Assembly (NCBI RefSeq): GCF_001418565.1
Contig: NZ_LIQQ01000076.1
Span: 1 to 36,011 of the forward strand
Reading direction: 5' to 3'
Origin: Streptomyces graminilatus
GTDB taxonomy: Bacteria > Actinomycetota > Actinomycetes > Streptomycetales > Streptomycetaceae
Length of the DNA: 36,011 nt
A model generated the notes under the pieces. That model had not been told where the DNA came from, made no database searches, and saw nothing but the letters and a program-made list of their open reading frames with translations. The translations under genes and the position numbers were made by a program. Below are positions 9,534-18,239 of the stretch, piece after piece (the stretch's first letter is position 1; every line of letters begins with the position of its first letter).

Positions 9534-10790
9534 ATGACTGAGGTGTCCCGCTCGGTGGGTGCGCTCGCCGAGCCCGTCGAGCGGGTCGGGCGGGGGTGGA
9601 CCGCCTCGCTCTCGCTCGCCAACGGGGCGATCTGGGTGGGCTGGTTCGGGCCGCTGCAGATCCTGCTCGCCGCCCAGGCCGAGGACTTCGCGCCCGGCAC
9701 CGGGATGTCCAAGGAGACCCTGCTGGCGTGGGTGGCGGGCGCGGGCGCCCTGGTGTCGCTGGCGGCGAACCCGGCCTTCGGCGCGCTGTCGGACCGTACG
9801 ACGTCGCGGTGGGGGCGCCGTACGCCGTGGATCGTGGCCGGTGCGGCGGGCGGCGCGCTGTCGTTGCTGCTGCTCGCGGGGGCCAGTGGGCTGTGGACGA
9901 TGGTGGCGGGGTGGTGTCTGGTCCAGTTGACCCTGAACGCGGCCTTCGCCGCCGTCACGGCCGCCGTCCCGGACCGTGTTCCCCGGCTTCAACGGGGTTC
10001 GGTGGGCGGCTGGTTGGGCGTGGCGCAGATTCTGGGTGTGGTGGGCGGGACCGGCCTCGCGACGGCGGTGGGCGGAGTGGGTGCGGGGTATGCGGCGTGC
10101 GCCGCGTTCACACTGCTGGGTGTGCTGCCGTATGTCCTGCGGCACCCGGATCTGCGGCTCGCGGCCGAGGACAGGCCGGTGTGGTCCTGGCGGGGCTTCC
10201 TGACCGGGTTCTGGATCAGCCCGCGCCGCCATCCGGACCTGGGCTGGGCCTGGCTGACCCGTTTCCTGATCAATCTGAGCAACGCGCTGGTGCTGATGTA
10301 CCTCCTGTACTACCTGCGCGACCGTCTCGGCCACTCCGACCCCGAGGGCGGAGTCCTCGTCCTGACGGCGGTGAACGGCGTGACGCTGCTCGCCACCGTC
10401 GTCGTGGGCGGGGCCTGGTCGGACCGGGTGGGCCGCCGCAAGCCGTTCGTGCTCTGGTCGGGCGTACTGATGGCGGTGGCGACGGCGATGCTGGCCGGCT
10501 GGCAGACCTGGCCGGGGGCGATCGTCGCGGCGGCGGTCCTCGGGGTCGGGTTCGGTGTGTTCACGTCGGTCGACTTCGCCCTGATGACGGACGTCCTGCC
10601 CACGGCGCTGGACCGGGGCAAGGACCTGGGCGTGATCAACGTGGCCAACGCCCTGCCGCAGGTCGCGGCCCCCGCCCTCGCCGCCCCGATCGTGACGTAC
10701 CTCGGCGGATATCGGGTGCTGTATCTGGTGGCTGCCGTGATCGGGCTGGCGGGGGCTGTGCTGGTGGGGCGGATACGGGGGGTCGAGTGA
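9534..10790 (+). CDS. MFS transporter, probably sugar uptake
   Basis: A 418-residue, 12-TM-type major facilitator. The loop between TM2 and TM3 has GALSDRTTSRWGRRTPWI and the equivalent loop of the second half has GGAWSDRVGRRKPFVL. The SDRT-S-R-GRR form is typical of the SLC45/GPH-like sugar transporter branch of MFS. ATG 9534 has GAGGG 9 nt upstream. It follows the family 1 glycosidase on the same strand with no terminator between, so it most likely imports the glycosidase substrate by proton symport (inference). It meets the SDR gene tail to tail 33 bp downstream. Confidence 0.88.
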   Translation: MTEVSRSVGALAEPVERVGRGWTASLSLANGAIWVGWFGPLQILLAAQAEDFAPGTGMSKETLLAWVAGAGALVSLAANPAFGALSDRTTSRWGRRTPWIVAGAAGGALSLLLLAGASGLWTMVAGWCLVQLTLNAAFAAVTAAVPDRVPRLQRGSVGGWLGVAQILGVVGGTGLATAVGGVGAGYAACAAFTLLGVLPYVLRHPDLRLAAEDRPVWSWRGFLTGFWISPRRHPDLGWAWLTRFLINLSNALVLMYLLYYLRDRLGHSDPEGGVLVLTAVNGVTLLATVVVGGAWSDRVGRRKPFVLWSGVLMAVATAMLAGWQTWPGAIVAAAVLGVGFGVFTSVDFALMTDVLPTALDRGKDLGVINVANALPQVAAPALAAPIVTYLGGYRVLYLVAAVIGLAGAVLVGRIRGVE

Positions 10791-10823
10791 CGCGGGCCGG
10801 GGTGGTTCCTCGTACCCGTGCGG

Positions 10824-11678
10824 TCACAGGGCGCCCGCGTCCCGGGCCGCGTAGACGCTGGGGTACAGCGGGCGGTAGCCGAGTTCCCTGCGGATGCGTT
10901 CGGTGGAGGTGATCCCGAACCACGGGTCGGGGTCGGTGTTCTCGTACAGCTCGGCGGGGACCTCGACCCCGTTGAGCTGGTGCAGTTCGACCGCTGTGAC
11001 GGGGGCGTAGTCGCCGATGTTGTAGATCCGGCCGTCGATGCCCGGTGCTTGCAGGATGCGGAGGAGGCCCTGGGCGACGTCGGCGTGGTGTCCCATCTGC
11101 AGGCGCTTGGCCGCCGCCCAGTCCTTGGCCCACATCAGTGACTGGGCGAGGTGGGGGTCGCCCTCGCCGTAGACGAAGGGGAGCCGGGCGACGCGGACGT
11201 CCAGCCCCTCCATCGCGAGCAGTTGCCGTTCGGCCTCCGCCTTCGACTCGGGGTACGCGCCCCACATCGGGCCGCCGGGCCGGGACTCGTCCTCCTCGAC
11301 CAGCAGGCGGCCCCGTCCGGTGCCGTACACGAGACACGTGCTGACCTGCACGAACCGTCCCACGCCCGAGGCCAGCGCGGCGCGGCCCAGTTCGATCGCG
11401 GCGTCCCTGTTGACGGCCCGCGCCTCCTCGTCCGGGACCCCTCGGAAGGAGGCAGCGACGTTCACGACCGCGTCCACCCCGGCTACCGCCTTGCCGAGCG
11501 TCTCCGCATCGCGCAGATCCCCGACGACGACCTCTGCGCCCAGCTCGGCGGCCCGCTCCCCACGGGCCTCGTCACGCACCAGGACCCGTACCCTCTCCCC
11601 CGCCCGGCTCTGCGCCAGCAGCCTCGGCAGGAAGCGCCGGCCGACCTGTCCCGTCGTACCCGTCACCAGTGTCAGCAT
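10824..11678 (-). CDS. NAD(P)-dependent epimerase/dehydratase (extended SDR family)
   Basis: A 284-residue Rossmann protein. It begins MLTLVTGTTGQVGRRFLPRLL (GxxGxxG dinucleotide site), keeps the acidic residue region VVGDLRDAETL, and has the catalytic Tyr/Lys pair in YPESKAEAE preceded by STCLVYGTG. Substrate unknown; the length and loose C-terminal part resemble atypical reductase/epimerase members. An upstream in-frame ATG at 11750 exists, but ATG 11678 has AAGGAGA 6 nt before it and starts directly at the Rossmann strand, so I use that. It is divergent from a MmyB-type regulator across about 120 bp, a pairing often seen in Streptomyces where the regulator represses or activates the redox gene (inference). 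Confidence 0.9.
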   Translation of the reverse strand: MLTLVTGTTGQVGRRFLPRLLAQSRAGERVRVLVRDEARGERAAELGAEVVVGDLRDAETLGKAVAGVDAVVNVAASFRGVPDEEARAVNRDAAIELGRAALASGVGRFVQVSTCLVYGTGRGRLLVEEDESRPGGPMWGAYPESKAEAERQLLAMEGLDVRVARLPFVYGEGDPHLAQSLMWAKDWAAAKRLQMGHHADVAQGLLRILQAPGIDGRIYNIGDYAPVTAVELHQLNGVEVPAELYENTDPDPWFGITSTERIRRELGYRPLYPSVYAARDAGAL

Positions 11679-11800
11679 GATCTTCTCCTTCGGTCTGGTG
11701 CCACCACTCTCCGGCGGAGCCGTCGGACGCGGGAGAGACCCGTCGATCATGGGATCGGGAGTCCCTGGATAAGCCGGGCGGGCGGCGACATCCTGGAGAG

Positions 11801-12664
11801 GTGAACCGAGCCGAACTCGCCGACTTCCTGCGCCATGGGCGTGCCCGTCTGGAGCCCTCGGCGGTGGGCCTCCCGCCCGGCGCCCGCCGCCGTACGCCAG
11901 GTCTGCGCCGCGAGGAGGTGGCGGCGCTCGCCGGTATGTCGGTGGACTACTACACGCGCCTGGAGCAGTCCCGGGGCCCGCGCCCGTCCCGCCAGATGCT
12001 GACCGCGCTGGCCCGCGCCCTGCGCCTCACCGACGACGAACGCGACCATCTCTTTCATCTGGCGGGTGAGGAGCCGCCCCGGCGCGAGAGCGCGTCCGGG
12101 CACGTACGTCCGGGGCTGCTGCTGATCCTCGACCGGCTGCACGACACCCCGGCCCAGGTGTCGACCGACTGCGGCGAGGTCCTGGCGCAGAACGCGATGG
12201 CATGCGCGTTGACGGGGGACGTGTCGGCCCGTCCGCCACGGGAGCGGAACGTCGTACGCCGGTTCTTCACGGACCCGGCCTCCCGGGCGCTGTTCCCGCC
12301 GGAGGACCTCGCCGGGCACGCGCGCGCCCATGTGGCGAACCTGCGGGCGGTCGCCGCGGCCCGGCCCGACGATCCGGTGCCGCGCGCGCTGGTGGCCGAA
12401 CTACGGGCGGCGAGCGCGGAGTTCGCGCGACTGTGGGAGACGCACGAGGTGGCGGTACGGCGGGCCGCCACGAAGCGGTTCGTGCATCCGGTGGTGGGGC
12501 TGCTGGAACTGGACTGCGAGGTCATGCTGGCCCACGACCACCGCCAACTGCTCGTCGTCCACACGGCCCGGCCGGGGACGGAGTCGTACGAGCGGTTGCG
12601 GTTGCTGCGGGTGGTGGGCACGCAGGAGCTGTCACCTCACAAGCTGTCACCTCACGGCGGGTGA
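11801..12664 (+). CDS. Helix-turn-helix regulator, XRE N-terminus with MmyB-like ligand-binding domain
   Basis: A 287-residue regulator. The HTH lies at about residues 30-75 (RTPGLRREEVAALAGMSVDYYTRLEQSRGPRPS, the signature of this actinobacterial family). The rest is the MmyB-like PAS-related domain (about 100-275; NAMACALTGDV ... RRFFTDPASRALFPPED ... VGLLELDCEVMLAHDHRQLLVVHTARPGTESYERLRLL), which in family members binds a small hydrophobic ligand. GTG 11801 with GGAGAG immediately before it is the best start. It faces the SDR gene across their shared promoter region, where CTCTCC and GGAGAG form an inverted pair. The final residues ELSPHKLSPH come from a 15-bp duplication. Confidence 0.92.
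   Translation: MNRAELADFLRHGRARLEPSAVGLPPGARRRTPGLRREEVAALAGMSVDYYTRLEQSRGPRPSRQMLTALARALRLTDDERDHLFHLAGEEPPRRESASGHVRPGLLLILDRLHDTPAQVSTDCGEVLAQNAMACALTGDVSARPPRERNVVRRFFTDPASRALFPPEDLAGHARAHVANLRAVAAARPDDPVPRALVAELRAASAEFARLWETHEVAVRRAATKRFVHPVVGLLELDCEVMLAHDHRQLLVVHTARPGTESYERLRLLRVVGTQELSPHKLSPHGG
12627..12656. repeat. 15-bp tandem duplication in the last codons of the MmyB-type regulator
   Basis: AGCTGTCACCTCACA (12627-12641) and AGCTGTCACCTCACG (12642-12656) are adjacent and nearly identical. They are in frame, giving LSPHKLSPH just before the stop at 12662. Confidence 0.9.
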
Positions 12665-12695
12665 GGTGGTGTGGGGTTTTGTTGGGGGGAACCCG

Positions 12696-13670
12696 TCAGA
12701 ACCCGAGCTTCCGCAACTGACGGGGATCCCGCTGCCAGTCCTTCGCGACCTTCACATGAAGGTCCAGGAAGACCGGCGTACCGAGCAGCGCCTCGATCTG
12801 CTTGCGGCTCTTGATGCCGACGTCCTTCAGTCGCTTGCCCTTCGGGCCGATGATGATGCCCTTCTGGCTGGGCCGCTCGATGTAGACGAAGGCGTGGATG
12901 TCGAGGAGCGGCTTGTCGGCGGGACGGTCCTCGCGGGGGAGCATCTCCTCGACCACGACCGCGATCGAGTGGGGCAGCTCGTCGCGTACGCCCTCCAGCG
13001 CGGCCTCGCGGATCAGCTCCGCGATCATGACCTGCTCGGGCTCGTCGGTGAGGTCGCCCTCCGGGTAGAGCGCCGGGCCCTCGGGGAGGAGGGGGACCAG
13101 CAGGTCGGCCAGGAGATCCACCTGCTTGTCGGCCACCGCCGACACCGGCACGATCTCCGCCCACTCGAAGCCCAGCTCACGCCCGAGCTGGTCGATCGCG
13201 ATGAGCTGCTCGGCGAGCGCCTTGCCCTCCACCAGGTCGGTCTTCGTGACGATCGCGATCTTCGGCGTCTTCTTGATCGCCGCCAGTTCCTTCGCGATGA
13301 AACGGTCGCCGGGGCCCAGCTTCTCGTTCGCCGGGAGGCAGAAGCCGATGACGTCGACCTCGGCCCACGTCGTCCGCACGACGTCGTTCAGACGTTCGCC
13401 CAGCAGCGTGCGCGGCTTGTGCAGGCCCGGGGTGTCGACCAGGATCAACTGGGCGTCGGGACGGTGCACGATGCCCCGTACCGTGTGCCGCGTGGTCTGC
13501 GGCTGGTCCGCGGTGATCGCCACCTTCTGGCCGACCAGAGCGTTCGTGAGGGTGGACTTGCCCGCGTTGGGGCGGCCCACGAAGCAGGCGAAACCGGCGC
13601 GGTGCGCGGCCGATCCCTCCGACGGAACGGTCGGCTCGGTCGGCTCGGATGACGGGGTACGAACACTCAT
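12696..13670 (-). CDS. era: GTPase Era (16S rRNA / 30S assembly)
   Basis: A 324-residue essential-type GTPase that binds the 3' end of 16S rRNA during small-subunit maturation. It shows G1 GRPNAGKST (residues 32-40), the switch I region QTTRHTVRG, G3 DTPGLHKP, G4 TKTDL and G5 VSAV, then a C-terminal KH domain with IGPKGKRLKDVG. The N-terminal tail (residues 5-22) is Ser/Glu/Pro-rich. ATG 13670 has AGGGA 11 nt upstream; ATG 13679 in frame is too close to that site, although some annotators would use it. It converges on the MmyB-type regulator (31 bp gap with a weak GGGTT/AACCC hairpin) and is divergent from an orphan P-II gene. Confidence 0.96.
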   Translation of the reverse strand: MSVRTPSSEPTEPTVPSEGSAAHRAGFACFVGRPNAGKSTLTNALVGQKVAITADQPQTTRHTVRGIVHRPDAQLILVDTPGLHKPRTLLGERLNDVVRTTWAEVDVIGFCLPANEKLGPGDRFIAKELAAIKKTPKIAIVTKTDLVEGKALAEQLIAIDQLGRELGFEWAEIVPVSAVADKQVDLLADLLVPLLPEGPALYPEGDLTDEPEQVMIAELIREAALEGVRDELPHSIAVVVEEMLPREDRPADKPLLDIHAFVYIERPSQKGIIIGPKGKRLKDVGIKSRKQIEALLGTPVFLDLHVKVAKDWQRDPRQLRKLGF

Positions 13671-13736
13671 GGCGCCCATTGTCCCTGATCCACGGAGACC
13701 CGCCGCACGCCGTACCCCCGCCGGGCCCGGCGGACA

Positions 13737-13790
13737 GGCCTCCGTGAGGCCTGCGTAAGCCTTACGGCGCACGCCTGGAGCGCATACGAT
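13737..13790. promoter_or_regulatory. era / P-II divergent control region with two perfect palindromes
   Basis: GGCCTC-CGT-GAGGCC (13737-13751) is followed three nt later by CGTAAG-C-CTTACG (13754-13766). On the plus strand TTACGG (13762-13767), a 17-nt spacer and TACGAT (13785-13790) make a plausible promoter for the P-II gene, whose -35 overlaps the second palindrome, as an operator would. A pyrimidine-rich stretch (about 13836-13890) then fills most of the roughly 110-nt 5' leader. I see no convincing GlnR box. Confidence 0.45.
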
Positions 13791-13836
13791 CACGGCGTCC
13801 TGGGCCACGGAGTCGCGGTCACGGTCAGGCCGTTGA

Positions 13837-15184
<1,348 letters not shown>

Positions 15185-15281
15185 GGGTGCGGACCCCCAC
15201 GGACGAGGTGGGTGGCGGGCGGGTGCGCGCCCGGCCACCGGCTGACGAACCGACGAACTGCCGTTCACATGCGGGGTGTTC

Positions 15282-15344
15282 GGATCTGCACTGTTTGGAT
15301 CTGCGCAGTTTGGGATCTGCACTGTTTGGGATCTGCGCTGTTCC
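15282..15344. repeat. 15-16 bp tandem repeat x4 immediately after the WxL-like stop codon
   Basis: Units begin GGATCTGC at 15282, 15297, 15313 and 15329: GGATCTGCACTGTTT, GGATCTGCGCAGTTTG, GGATCTGCACTGTTTG and GGATCTGCGCTGTTCC. Units 1 and 3, and 2 and 4, are the closer pairs, suggesting that a dimer was duplicated. The array ends one base before the stop codon (15345-15347 on the minus strand). Confidence 0.92.
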
Positions 15345-16691
15345 TCAGGTGAGGGTGAGGGTGAGGACGCCGGAGTACGAGCCCGGCGGGGTGAACGCCG
15401 GTACGTCCAGCGACAGTCCGGCGTCGACGGTGAACTCGCCGCCGGTGACCGTGCCGTCGGGCGTGGAGGCCAGGGTGGCTCCCGCGCCGCCCACCGCACC
15501 GGGGGAACCGGCCCGGCAGGTGCTGGGACTTCCGGGCTTGGTGGCACAGGCCGGGGTCCAACTGAGCTTGCCGGCGTCGATCTTGGCGCCGGGTCCGGTG
15601 AAGTCGGTGACCTTGCCGGTCAGGGACCAGCCCGCGGGTCCGCCGCGGAAGTCCTTGACGGTCACCGTCTGCAGCGAGCCCGTGGAGGCGCCGCCCTTGC
15701 CGAAGTCGACCGCCTTCAACTGGACGGAGTCCCCGGCCTGGGTCATGGAGAGGTCACCGGCCTTGACGGTGGTGGTGAGCTTCTGGCTGTTGTTGGGAAT
15801 GGGCGTGTCGTCGATGACGACGTAGGCGGCCGGACCCGCGCCCTTGCTGTCGTTCCACGCGCTGCCCTCGTACGCCACGATCCCGGTCGTCGTCTTGTCC
15901 TTGACGACGAGGGTGCCGCTGAAGGCGCCCTGGGAGTTGGCCGTCACGGTCGCGGTGTCGGCGGTCTGGGTGGCCCCGGACCGGCCGGCGAGCGTGACCG
16001 TGGCACCCGCGCCGAAGTTGGCGCCGGTCACGGTGACCGTGGCCCCGGGCGCTCCGGAGGCCGAACCCAGCGTGATGGCGCGGGTGTTGGGCTGGGTCAC
16101 ATCCGTCGCCGTGACCGTCTCGGAGACGGGCGCGGGCGGGGTGATGACCGTGCACGGGGTGTCCAGCTCAAGGATGTAGCTGGTGTGGATGTTGTAGTCG
16201 CCGGGCGAGAGGGTGATCGCGCCGGGCGCGGTGACCTTGAAGGTGCCGGTCATCTCGAAGGGCGGGAAGGCGCCCTTGCCGGGCACGGGGTCGTTCTTCT
16301 TGGGCCCCGCGACGGTGATGCTCCCGGTCTGCGCCCCGCCCAGGGTGACCTTTCCGGTGGGCGTCATGATGTCGGCCGGCAGCGCGAGGTCGGTGGGATT
16401 GCTCGCGGCCGGCTTGACCACCTTGTAGGTCACGGTGACGGTGTCGCCGACCTTGGGCGCGGTCTTGTCCACCGTGATCTGTCCGGTGGTGGTGCCGTCG
16501 ATCGGCGGGATGCCCGCTATCGGCGGCGGTACACAGTGCGTGCCGTAGTCCACGGCGGCTGACGCCGTGGCGACCGCTCCGGCCGGGACGGCCAGCGCAC
16601 CGCCCGCGGTGACCGCGAGAGCGGTCGCCCCGAGCAGCGCGGCGATACGCCGTCTTCGGCCGGTCGAACCCATGGATGCCGTGTTGGCCAT
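15345..16691 (-). CDS. Secreted WxL-like surface protein with IPT/TIG domain
   Basis: 448 residues. A long signal peptide (RRRRIAALLGATALAVTAGGALAVPAGA) leads to an N-terminal Ig-like domain bounded by C53 and C180, an IPT/TIG domain (TLGSASGAPGATVTVTGANFGAGATVTLAGR) and a C-terminal WxL-like domain. The first WxL motif is GWSLTGKVTDF (W355) after VTVKDFRGG, as in the family. The second, which normally reads LTWTLT at the very end, is LTLTLT here (Trp replaced by Leu at about 445). WxL domains bind peptidoglycan non-covalently. The TTGACT promoter lies just upstream and the DUF916 gene follows. Role in the wall unknown. Confidence 0.8.
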   Translation of the reverse strand: MANTASMGSTGRRRRIAALLGATALAVTAGGALAVPAGAVATASAAVDYGTHCVPPPIAGIPPIDGTTTGQITVDKTAPKVGDTVTVTYKVVKPAASNPTDLALPADIMTPTGKVTLGGAQTGSITVAGPKKNDPVPGKGAFPPFEMTGTFKVTAPGAITLSPGDYNIHTSYILELDTPCTVITPPAPVSETVTATDVTQPNTRAITLGSASGAPGATVTVTGANFGAGATVTLAGRSGATQTADTATVTANSQGAFSGTLVVKDKTTTGIVAYEGSAWNDSKGAGPAAYVVIDDTPIPNNSQKLTTTVKAGDLSMTQAGDSVQLKAVDFGKGGASTGSLQTVTVKDFRGGPAGWSLTGKVTDFTGPGAKIDAGKLSWTPACATKPGSPSTCRAGSPGAVGGAGATLASTPDGTVTGGEFTVDAGLSLDVPAFTPPGSYSGVLTLTLT

Positions 16692-16746
16692 GGTTGCCCC
16701 CTCTGAGGGATGCGGGCGCAGCGGCTCATCTGCGCCGACAGGGGGC

Positions 16747-16776
16747 CATTGATGTGCAGGCCGGGTGAGAAGTCAA
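16747..16776 (-). promoter_or_regulatory. Promoter of the WxL-like gene (TTGACT-18-TCAATG)
   Basis: On the minus strand: TTGACT (16776-16771), an 18-nt spacer and TCAATGG (16752-16746). The start ATG is about 55 nt downstream. The same arrangement and CATCAATGG core occur upstream of the first gene of the locus (17470-17499). Confidence 0.5.
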
Positions 16777-16826
16777 TGCATAGGTGACGATCCGTCAGTT
16801 CTCGGCGACAAACGGCAAAGGGCCCG

Positions 16827-17327
16827 TCACTCGAAGACGAACGGTCCCGGCACCTGGTTCGCGGCGGTCGGGGTGCAGGTCACGGTGATGCCGAAGAGCA
16901 CCATCTTGAGGGTGCCGCCGCCCGCTTCCAGGCTGTCACCGGGGGCGACGGTGCCGGTCAGCGGTCCGACGGTGACGGTGGCACCGGTGGGCGTGGCCGG
17001 GTTCCTGGTGCCGGTGAAGGCGGTGGTGCCGCCGGTCGCCTTCGCCAGGGTCAGCGTGGAGGCGATCGAGTCGGCGGCGAGCGGGAGCGGGGCGGTGATG
17101 TTCGAGTGGACGGTGATCGTGGCCGAGGTGCCGTCCTGTGTGACGGTGAGGATGGTAGAACCGCCGCCGAAGAAACCGCAGTTGTAGCTGAGGGCCGCGG
17201 CGGCGGGGGCGACGGCCACCGCGGCCGGCGCGAAGGCCAGACCGGTGACGGCGAGCGAGCCCGCCGCCAGTACCGCACCGATACCGAGCCGTCTGCGCGC
17301 GGGCCGGCGTACTGTCGTGCTTCTCAT
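16827..17327 (-). CDS. Small secreted protein, related to the N-terminal domain of the WxL-like protein
   Basis: 166 residues. The signal peptide is MRSTTVRRPARRRLGIGAVL...AAVA and the mature domain starts LSYNCGFFGG. Two cysteines (C50, C151) frame the domain as C53/C180 do in the next gene, and blocks such as TPTGATVTVGPLTGTVAPGD resemble TPTGKVTLGGAQTGSITV there. It therefore looks like a free-standing copy of that Ig-like domain; both recall the DUF6801-type secreted domains of actinomycetes, but I cannot confirm this. ATG 17327 has AAGGGA about 11 nt upstream. It is first in a minus-strand series with the WxL-like and DUF916 genes, 135 bp before the next. Function unknown. Confidence 0.75.
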   Translation of the reverse strand: MRSTTVRRPARRRLGIGAVLAAGSLAVTGLAFAPAAVAVAPAAAALSYNCGFFGGGSTILTVTQDGTSATITVHSNITAPLPLAADSIASTLTLAKATGGTTAFTGTRNPATPTGATVTVGPLTGTVAPGDSLEAGGGTLKMVLFGITVTCTPTAANQVPGPFVFE

Positions 17328-17469
17328 CGATCGGATTCCCTTCCCTGGTACGCGAATTGCGCTGTGGGGAATTGCGATGTGGAGGTACGGCGGCCGGGTG
17401 CGGTCAGCCGCGCGGCGGGTGCGGGGCGCCGCGCGGTGAGATCTGACGGTCCGTCGGAAGAGCGGGCTC

Positions 17470-17499
17470 CATTGATGCGTGCGTCGCTCGCGATTGCAA
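17470..17499 (-). promoter_or_regulatory. Promoter of the first WxL-locus gene (TTGCAA-18-TCAATG)
   Basis: On the minus strand: TTGCAA (17499-17494), exactly 18 nt, then TCAATGG (17475-17469). It matches the element before the WxL-like gene, but is followed by a longer leader of about 135 nt that contains G/C-rich inverted repeats near 17417-17437. Confidence 0.45.
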
Positions 17500-17575
17500 G
17501 AGACGCTCGGCGACAGCTTCCGGGCGCCGCGAAAGTGGCCGAAGAACAACCCTCGTCCGGGCGCCCGGAGATGCC

Positions 17576-17935
17576 TCAGCCGGCGGACACCGTCACCCGT
17601 ACGACCCCGTCCGGCGCGGCCACGTGCACCGGGGTCGCGGGTCCGCCCAGATCCCGTACGGCCGCCAGATCCTCCGCCGGTACGCCCTCCGCACCGGTGA
17701 CGACCGCCGCCGCCTCCAGCGCTTTCGCGCCCGACGCCACCGCCATGGCCACCGCCGTCCGCAGCGCGCTCAGCTTCAGCGAGTCGAGGTCGACCGTGCC
17801 GGCGACATACGTACGCCCGGTCTCGTCCCGTACGGCCGCGCCCTCGGGCACTCCGTTGCGGGCCCGGGCGGAGCGGGCGAGGGTGACGATCTTCTGGTCC
17901 TCGGGCCCGAGGGCGGGCGCGGTGCTTTCGGTCAT
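17576..17935 (-). CDS. Cytidine-deaminase-like protein lacking the zinc ligands (pseudoenzyme)
   Basis: 119 residues aligned by eye with the cytidine deaminase fold: GAAVRDETGRTYVAGTVDLDSLKLSALRTAVAMAVASGA corresponds to the active-site region where an enzyme has xCNVENASYGLTICAERTA. Here the zinc Cys and the catalytic Glu are absent (LSALRTA instead of CAERTA), the later PCxxC pair is missing, and there is no cysteine in the whole protein. Streptomyces genomes carry such a gene beside era, usually labelled cytidine deaminase; catalysis is unlikely. ATG 17935 is preferred because TATGCT lies exactly 6 nt before it and there is no Shine-Dalgarno. An in-frame ATG at 17989 is possible. Confidence 0.82.
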   Translation of the reverse strand: MTESTAPALGPEDQKIVTLARSARARNGVPEGAAVRDETGRTYVAGTVDLDSLKLSALRTAVAMAVASGAKALEAAAVVTGAEGVPAEDLAAVRDLGGPATPVHVAAPDGVVRVTVSAG

Positions 17936-17941
17936 GCCCCG

Positions 17942-17947
17942 AGCATA
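17942..17947 (-). promoter_or_regulatory. -10-like TATGCT placed for a leaderless transcript of the cytidine-deaminase-like gene
   Basis: TATGCT (17947-17942, minus strand) is followed by six bases and then the ATG at 17935, the spacing expected when transcription starts on the start codon. No clear -35 is visible. Confidence 0.4.
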
Positions 17948-18073
17948 CTTACGCGGTTTGTCCCCTGCTGAGGGCGGCTGAGGCTTCATGACACAAGGAA
18001 GTCACACAGGAACAGGTATCAGGTGCGGGCGATCAGGGCATGACCCAGGAACCGCGAGCCATGAGGAGGCGTT

Positions 18074-18181
18074 ATGAACCGCCAGACCCGCATCCGCGTC
18101 ACCCGTCGGCCCAGCGCTCCTTCACCCCGCGACCTCCCCATCGACCGCAGGACACCCTCGGGCCGCATCCTCCCGTACTGA
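18074..18181 (+). CDS. Possible 35-aa basic small protein with a strong ribosome site
   Basis: ATG 18074 is preceded by GAGGAGG with a 4-nt spacer, the strongest ribosome site in this stretch. The frame begins MNRQTRIRVTRRPSAPS and ends GRILPY, about one quarter Arg. It lies on the plus strand, against all neighbours, in a 300-bp gap between the YjbR and cytidine-deaminase-like genes. Nothing recognisable; it could be a real small protein or chance. A tandem repeat follows its stop after about 20 bp. Confidence 0.4.
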   Translation: MNRQTRIRVTRRPSAPSPRDLPIDRRTPSGRILPY

Positions 18182-18203
18182 GACCAACTGAGACCAGTAG
18201 CAG

Positions 18204-18239
18204 TCAGACCATCAGTCTGACCATCAGTCAGACCGTCAG
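18204..18239. repeat. 12-bp tandem repeat x3 abutting the YjbR stop codon
   Basis: TCAGACCATCAG (18204-18215), TCTGACCATCAG (18216-18227) and TCAGACCGTCAG (18228-18239) are followed directly by TCAGGG, whose TCA is the YjbR stop on the minus strand. Flanking GAGACCAACT/GAGACCAGTA suggests an older, weaker repeat. Confidence 0.9.
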
